From positions 930,001-994,000 of the forward strand of contig OZ176059.1 in assembly GCA_964247055.1 (NCBI GenBank): 64,000 nucleotides of DNA, in the 5' to 3' direction. Below are positions 57,701 through 64,000 of this stretch, in pieces. The translations under genes were made by a program, and so were the position numbers. Origin of the DNA: Paragordius varius. Taxonomy: Eukaryota > Nematomorpha. The notes under the pieces are model-generated. The model saw nothing but the letters and a program-made list of their open reading frames with translations, was not told the origin of the DNA and searched no databases. Numbering within the stretch: position 1 is the first letter of the stretch; every line of letters starts with the position of its first letter.

Positions 57701-60700
57701 CACTCTTGAAGATAGGTATATATGGCCATTAACAATTACCTGATTTTCAACGTAAGACTTACCTATTTATTTTAACGATTTTGTCTACTTCATTGCCAAA
57801 AAAATTTTAGAATAAATTTAATGAGAAATTTTGTTTCACATAAGCAATTTTTAAACTAAGTAATTTTTTGCGGACTGCGTGTTGGATATCCTGTTGTAAA
57901 TGTTTTATAACAAAAAATGATGGTGTTTTATGTTATTACAGTGTGCATATTAGTGGTTGCTTATTATACACTATAATAGTTGGGCAATTTGTAGCACAGT
58001 AGTGTATGGAAAAATAAAATTTTATTTGACATTTTGTTTAGTTTTTCCCATACACTCCTGTGTTGCAAATTACCCAACTATTATAGTGTGAAATAAGCAA
58101 CCATTAAAATGCCTAATCTATAATAAATTTTATTTTTTAACATTATAAAAAGATTTCACTATGTACTTTGTGTTTAAACAAGACTACTCGTATGGCCGAT
58201 TCACCTACAATAACAACGCTCCCGAATAGTGATGCCGAAATTTGTGAAATAGGTTTGTATATTTTATTGAATATTTTATAATCATTTGATTTTCCCCCAA
58301 AATTAATAATTTAGACGTAGTTTTATATAAAAATAAAAACGGGTTTCTAATAATAAAAAAACTTTTAATATAATTTATTCATAACTTTTTCGTTTTTTGT
58401 GTCCTAGTTTACTTTTGGGTTAGTTTGATATCCCAGAGTTCATTTTTGTAATACCTCAGCACTTTACCTAACAAATTTAAACTTATATTAATGTTGAATA
58501 TATAAAATAAAATAAATGTTAACTATTTTAATGTTTAATAAATAAAATTAAAAATTACAAATTATGGTATAAACATTGTTTAAAATGATAAGTTTTAAAG
58601 TTGTTAAATATGATTGGAAAAAGGATGAATTCGGTTGGAAAAGTCAATATTTTCCTCTTTGATGTAGTTTTGTATACCACACCGATTTGAAATATAAATA
58701 TCTCAAAAAAGTTTGAGATGGGGACTTAAAATTTTCATTTTTAAATAATGTGCCTAAAAGGCTTAAGAGATAACATATTTTTAAGTTTGGCTTAATATCT
58801 TAAATACTTTTTTGATATATATATATATATATATATCAAATCACTCTGGGATAAAATTTACCCCAGAATGTAATGGAGTGCTAAAAAATAAAATTAAATA
58901 AACTTTAACAATATTTTCAACGAGAACGAATATATTTATGTAATAATAATTAAAAACTCTTGTAAAAATTATTTGAAACTACACTGTTTGCAAAATACTT
59001 TACACATGCATGGTAGTATCTTTTTCAACTGTAAATTTTGAATATAGTTTAGTTTTAAATAAATTTTACTGGAATTATATCTCTATATTTGTTTTGTTTT
59101 TGCTTTTATACTGCAAATCGAAATTTAGATTCTAAAAGCCCCATGGAAACTCAACCAATTGGTAATAACATCTTACAAAATTTGGCACACAAAGATCATG
59201 ATGTAGTATCATACGAATTATCGCCACTTTATAAAACCAATTCCAATCCTAATACTTTAAATGATGTTGATGATAATATAATTGATAACTGTGATAAAAA
59301 TATTACCCAACCTAAATTAACCGAAAAATTTGAAATTAGCCATATTGTGAGTATGAGAGACATCGCAACAAATAAAGTTTATTTTTACGCCATTTTTATT
59401 CATAATTGAGTTTTATTGTCCTTAGTATGCGGATGGTAAAAACAAAGTTTTTTGCCTATTATTTAAACCAGGAGTGCCTGTCGAACACGAGATCCACGAA
59501 AGATTTGGAGCATAGTTTGCAAAAATATGCAACATTAATTTGTAGTTACATTGATAATTACCAAATAATTTTTTAAATAAGTCTTATCCCATTGGCAAAA
59601 GCTAGAAGAAAAAATTTGTTATACTATGTTTGAAATCTAATAAATTATATATGAATCCCCATATATATTTTTATTTCATTGCGGCCCGCGAAGCTTATTG
59701 TTTTGGGCATCCCTGATTTAAACAATTTATAAAATTAGGATTTTCTATTTTTTTAAAAAAAATATTAGTTTATTTGGCAAAATTATTTATATCTAATTAA
59801 ATTATTAAATTAATATATAGATGCAACATTTGGATACTAAAATTATACCAATGTGTGAAAATAATTTACTTGGTGTCGATACCCAATACGCTGAGTATAA
59901 GAAATGTGTTACGGATTGGAAGAATAATCTACATTCCTTCATTGATTGGTAATATAAATAGCATTTTTAAAAATGTTTCATTTTTTACAACCTTTTTTGA
60001 AATGTTTTGGGGTGATTTATAATATTTAAAATAAGTTTTAAAAAATTGTGTTTATATATATATATATAATGGATTGATTATAATTTTTTCTGTTAATTAT
60101 CCCATAGATAAATAAATTTAAACATTATTTATAATTTTCCAATAAAATGAAAGTCAATTTTAAGAAATGTAATTTATTCATTTTATCACAAAAATTTACC
60201 GTAATAATATTAACACACCTTACATTATTGTAATCATTGGGGAGAGGTTTGGGGTTATATATTGAAATTTAATAAACTTGAACCGGTATTTTTTAAAATA
60301 AACGGTATTATATACAATGTTTTTAGCTATAATATTTTTTATTCATATAATTAAATATAGTAAATGTGATTTTGTCACTTGATATCTGGCTAATTACTTA
60401 ATTTTAACACTCTAAAGTTATATGCTTTTTATTAAGTGCCATATTATATTATCCATTTTTAATATATAAATTGGGTCCTTATATCATCCAATAAAAAATC
60501 AAAATTTAATTATGTTTAAAAAATGATTTTAAACCTACAAAAGTTAATTTTAATAACACATTGGAAACCACTTCCAAATTTTTTTGGATCGTTATCGAAT
60601 AATAATTTGGCTGTAAGTTTTATTATTTTATTAATTTTAACCATTTATATAGTTATTTTAATGGTTTGTTTGAGCAACTTTCTTACCAACATGAAACACA

Positions 60701-63694
60701 GGAGCTTAATATAATGGATTTGATACACAACATGAAAAAATTAGTGGAATGCTTTGAGGATAGGTAAGTTTTTTTTATATATTTTGAAATAACGTTCATT
60801 TAATATAATGTATGTAGTTTATTTTGAAAATCATTTTTTATGTCGAATCAATAGGGGAAATTCTAAAATTAATACTCATATACTTGACAGTGTTTGTGAC
60901 TCACAATTTTCACATCACTCATTCAATTTCTTTGAGCTAATTCAAATTTTTAATAGTGTTTATCAATCAGTATATTTTTTAAACTGTCATTTTTGGTTTT
61001 TTACAGTTTGAAATTTGTGAACGAAATTATTGAATCGACGACTAGTTTGCCCAATCAAATTGAAACGATTAGTCCAATCATAATTAATCGTCTGCGTTAT
61101 CTTTGTTCGCAATCAGACGATATGAATAATACATCTTTGTCTATGAATAAATTGGATTGTTTAAATGGAAAAAATAATAAGTATAAAGATGTTATAAATA
61201 TGAATGTCTTCAAAGATTTTAATGGATCATTTAAAAATCTATCTACTAATCATTTTACCCAAATTTTGGATTCTTACTATAAAATTTCCGTTTCTGATAT
61301 TCCTGTCACAATTACTAAAGATAAACTAACGGGCATTATAGAAAATTTTACATATGCTCACAACTCACAATGTGATTCTAGTAAATCTCAACTATTTAAA
61401 TACGATGATTTACTGAATGCTAATAATCTAGCTGCCAGTAACGCAAATATATCATCTTTTGATTATTCTAATAACGCCACTTTTAATAAACCTCCTTGTC
61501 AAAGTATTATTACAACTAATATTTACAACTCAACATCTACCTCCTTACTTAGCAATACTATTTATACAACTACCAATTCTGTATTTACACATGAATTATA
61601 TACTCTTTCTCATATCTCCGAAACTAAAAAATACAACAATGATAACTTTAAAGATGATTTTTATTTATCGTACACTTTAGATAGCAATGAATGCCCCAAG
61701 GATGTTATTAAAGGTCAATCAGGTTTTTATATATAATTATTTTTTATATTTGCTTTTTACATCATCTTTTATGGTAACCGATAATTTTTATGCAATCTTA
61801 CCTGCGCTATTATTGCAAAGTAGCTGGATAATAAATAATCATTTCAATAATCTTTACAGTATTAATTATTTGAGTGTTATTTTTTTAAACGCTATTCTTG
61901 TTTAAATTTTATATTTTACATAAATTTTAAAACTTTTATCCGCATCCAATAGGAGGAATAAAACAAAGCAGCAACAATGATAAAATTATAGAAACTTCAT
62001 CAATTAATTTGAATAATGATAATAATAAACCGAGTATATCTCCAAATAACGCATCCACACAAGTTGTCGTTGAACAAGTCCAACACCAAAGTATTGGAGA
62101 GGGCCATCAATTTGCTGATGTGGAAAATACTGTTAATACCATCAATACCAACATTGATTCCATATTTTTAAATCATGACATTTATAATGGTGAAAAAGAG
62201 AATAAAGGCATGAAAGCGGATGCAAATATAGATAATGGTGATGATAGTAATCACACTACTACCATAACCGATGATTTATTTAAAAAATTTATTACAATGG
62301 CAAAAAGCAATAATGCAAGTACCAATATGAGTACCGATGATGTCGGTTCAATCGATACTCCGTCCATGGATATCATGGGTATTTATATTTCAAAGAATCT
62401 TTACCCATTTTTGAATATATTAGGGACAAATTTATGATAAATACTATACATTCAATATATATACATTTTCTTAATTTTAACACATTTTGCCATAAAAATC
62501 CTTTTCCTTAATAATAGGTGTGTCTTTTGTTTGTGGGAAAATGTTAAATTAAAAAAATGAATATACAACATATTCATCATGGTGCAATATTATTTGGTTA
62601 ATTATTTTTTAATATTTTTATGCTCAATTAAATGTTGTCTGTTTTGAAATATAAATAATTATTTTAATTGAATTATTTTTTTGGTTTCAATCATAGAGAA
62701 GGATACCTGTACTCTTAATGGTTTCCCCAAAGTTGAAAATGGATTAAATGATGAATTCGCTTCCCAATTGATGGATAATTATAATCAATTGTTGGATAAT
62801 CCGTTGGCACAAAAAATGGTAAATTATATTTCTTGTGCAATATTTTTTATACGATAAATACGACAAAATGTCTCCATCTTTGTTTTATAAGCAGAAGAAA
62901 TTAAGTTTTTATAAGAATGGAATTTGACTTTAAAATAATTTGGTATGCTTGGGTGTCTATGGTTGTTTTCCTTCCTTAAAAGCCAATTTTTGTTTCCCCC
63001 ACCCTTAAATAGTAAAGACCAATTTAAGGACATTTTTAACAATCGTTTATATATCCATCGTAACCGTCGAATATGTTGTTGACAAGTTAAATTTATAATA
63101 ATTGTATGAAAAAGGCTATTCAACCATTTTTAAACAGGGTAAAAAGTTTTCAAATAGAATAATATATGACTCTTGCATTGAATGTGTTTTACCTATAGAT
63201 TTTGCAATTACTTGCTGCATCCACCACCACGACAAAAAACAGTGATAATGATATCAATAACGAAACGCATAATAGCAAAGGTACAACCACCAATGTTGAT
63301 AATATGACGACGGAAAAATGTGAAAATCAGTTATTGCCCTATAATCAGGACATTTTTGGAAATAATGCAGCAACAATCCTTAATCCACGTTCAAATATGA
63401 ATGTATCTTCCTCTGCTAATATCGTTGAGAATGGTATGGATATAAATGGCATAAATAAAGTCAACACGTTGAATAGAAATTTGGAATATATAAATGATAA
63501 TAGTTGCGTCAATAATATGGATAGTAAACTCAAATATAATGATAATAATAATGATAACGAAAATACGATAAATGCTGACAAAGAAGTTAATTCCATTACA
63601 CCGATTGATGGATGCATTAATGCCAACAATTCGGCCATAGCTCAAATATATGCTAATTTATTGGCTGCTGGTGCAACGTTTCCTCAAATTAATA
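54757..63694 (+). CDS. RING/B-box/coiled-coil (TRIM) protein, TIF1-like, 3' end beyond window
   Basis: Twelve inferred exons: 54757-55194, 55378-55570, 56344-56472, 56902-57005, 58183-58252, 59129-59346, 59821-59948, 60653-60763, 61007-61713, 61953-62378, 62697-62818, 63199-63694, about 1047 residues so far. All phases agree. The last exon ends at a GTATGT donor, so the gene continues. The C3HC4 RING has Cys82, Cys85, Cys97, His99, Cys102, Cys105, Cys138 and Cys141 (FCGICNEPYKDPRILSCLHT, then FCYAC, then CLIC). A B-box 2 starts CPHHTDQNITHWCNTCE and finishes with ICE and HKDHDVVSYEL, spread by insertions over three exons. An LKFVNEIIES...INRLRYLCSQ segment resembles the end of the TIF1 (TRIM24/33, bonus) coiled coil. 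Asn/Ser/Thr-rich sequence follows. TRIM RINGs act as ubiquitin or SUMO ligases. A PHD-bromodomain downstream would confirm TIF1. Exon 1's GTTATT donor and exon 5's acceptor are the weakest calls. Confidence 0.7.
57157..57718. mobile_element. Foldback-like element, family A-prime, copy 2 (TRIM intron 4)
   Basis: Left end TACCATTTGCACTTTAAGAG then TGTCCTTGAACACTTCAAG, with about three 21-bp units (TTGGTCCTTAAACACTTTAAG). The right arm has about five units of AAGGACCAACTTGAAGTGTTC and ends GACACTCTTGAAGATAGGTA. TA flanks. The core TTTTTATCAATCAAATCGTA is shared with the copy at 15386. Confidence 0.82.
57951..58105. repeat. Palindromic element P2, same family as P1
   Basis: GTGGTTGCTTATTATACACT and CAATTTGTAGCACAGTAGTG at the left face CACTCCTGTGTTGCAAATTA and TATAGTGTGAAATAAGCAAC at the right. 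The arms are about 60 bp; the loop TTTATTTGACATTTTGTTTA is shared with P1. It ends 77 bp from the exon 5 acceptor of the TRIM gene. Confidence 0.8.
59461..59723. mobile_element. hAT MITE with exact 8-bp target duplication (TRIM intron 6)
   Basis: The element is 59469-59715: CAGGAGTGCCTGTCGAACAC at the left, GCGGCCCGCGAAGC ... TTGGGCATCCCTG at the right (reverse complement CAGGGATGCCCAA). ATTTAAAC occurs at 59461-59468 and again at 59716-59723. About 247 bp, no coding. Confidence 0.88.
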
Positions 63695-63769
63695 GTATGT
63701 CATTTAATCTTGGATATGATAAAATAGTCTAATTCATTTTAAAAAAATCAGAATGTATAAATAAAAAAC

Positions 63770-63905
63770 ATATATATATATATGTATTCACTAAATATTG
63801 CCAGTTAAATGTGCATCAATTGCTTACAGTCAATTTTTTTGCTTTTTCCACCTATTAGCCAATAATATTGCTTTTTTTATATATGTTACCTGCCAATATA
63901 TAATT
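63770..63905. repeat. Possible P4-related palindrome in the last TRIM intron
   Basis: ATATTGCCAGTTAAATG at 63796 and TTACCTGCCAATATATAATT at 63887 are inverted partners. AGCCAATAATATTGCTTTTT and the CTTTTTCC loop recall P4. Short and degenerate. Confidence 0.35.
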
Positions 63906-64000
63906 AAATAAAAAATTAACAATTAAAGACGAGAAAAATTAGTAATTAAATGGTGTTTTTATTTTAAAGAAATAGGAGAGAGTGATAAAAATATAACACA

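Noticed and set aside
1-64000. LTR retroelements, Polintons, LINEs and CRISPR arrays
   Set aside because: Looked for reverse transcriptase, integrase and capsid-like motifs and for long direct terminal repeats; none seen. The tandem 21-bp arrays lack unique spacers and are not CRISPR.

Overview
This is AT-rich nuclear DNA from an animal. Four protein-coding loci are supported: an SLC35G1-like EamA transporter, a WDR76-type WD40 protein, tyrosylprotein sulfotransferase (TPST) and a RING/B-box TRIM protein with TIF1-like features. A fifth small locus with Glu-Tyr repeats is unidentified. TPST and a TRIM protein point to a metazoan. The phylum cannot be fixed from the sequence. All exon models were built by hand from protein similarity remembered from the families, GT-AG sites and phase agreement. 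They have not been checked against transcripts.

Layout: 1-6680 is gene-poor and holds a decayed satellite whose repeat is about 316 bp, itself a dimer of about 158 bp, at about 900-2880, with an inverted relative at about 4290-5130. The SLC35G1-like gene is on the minus strand (8167-6683, one coding exon). A decayed hAT transposon with an exact 8-bp target duplication fills 9395-11745. WDR76 runs on the plus strand over 14438-26353 in 13 inferred exons. Its first two introns are only 23 and 33 nt, while most of the later ones are packed with mobile-element copies. The small Glu-Tyr-repeat locus lies at 29394-32071 (+). A second hAT element, again with an exact target duplication, is at 33715-35071. 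TPST is on the minus strand in six exons over 45064-36369. 45065-54756 holds only repeats. The TRIM gene starts at 54757 (+) and runs off the right end.

The most unusual content is a foldback-like element family (family A, at least 11 copies). Its ends read TACCATTTACA...TGTAAATGGTA, flanked by TA, and its terminal inverted repeats are arrays of a 21-bp unit. Array length varies from 1 to about 31 units and often differs strongly between the two arms of one copy. A second family (A-prime, two copies) has nearly the same terminus and also a 21-bp unit, but of unrelated sequence. Many copies sit in WDR76 introns, beside (TA)n tracts that run up to the splice sites. Other dispersed repeats are a Tc1/mariner-like MITE family (B), family C (about 450-570 bp), a larger inverted-repeat element (E), short near-perfect palindromes, hAT MITEs and a tRNA-derived SINE.

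Three host proteins (WDR76, TPST, TRIM) carry long Asn-rich low-complexity insertions between otherwise well-conserved motifs. The most striking is about 220 residues inside the TPST catalytic domain.
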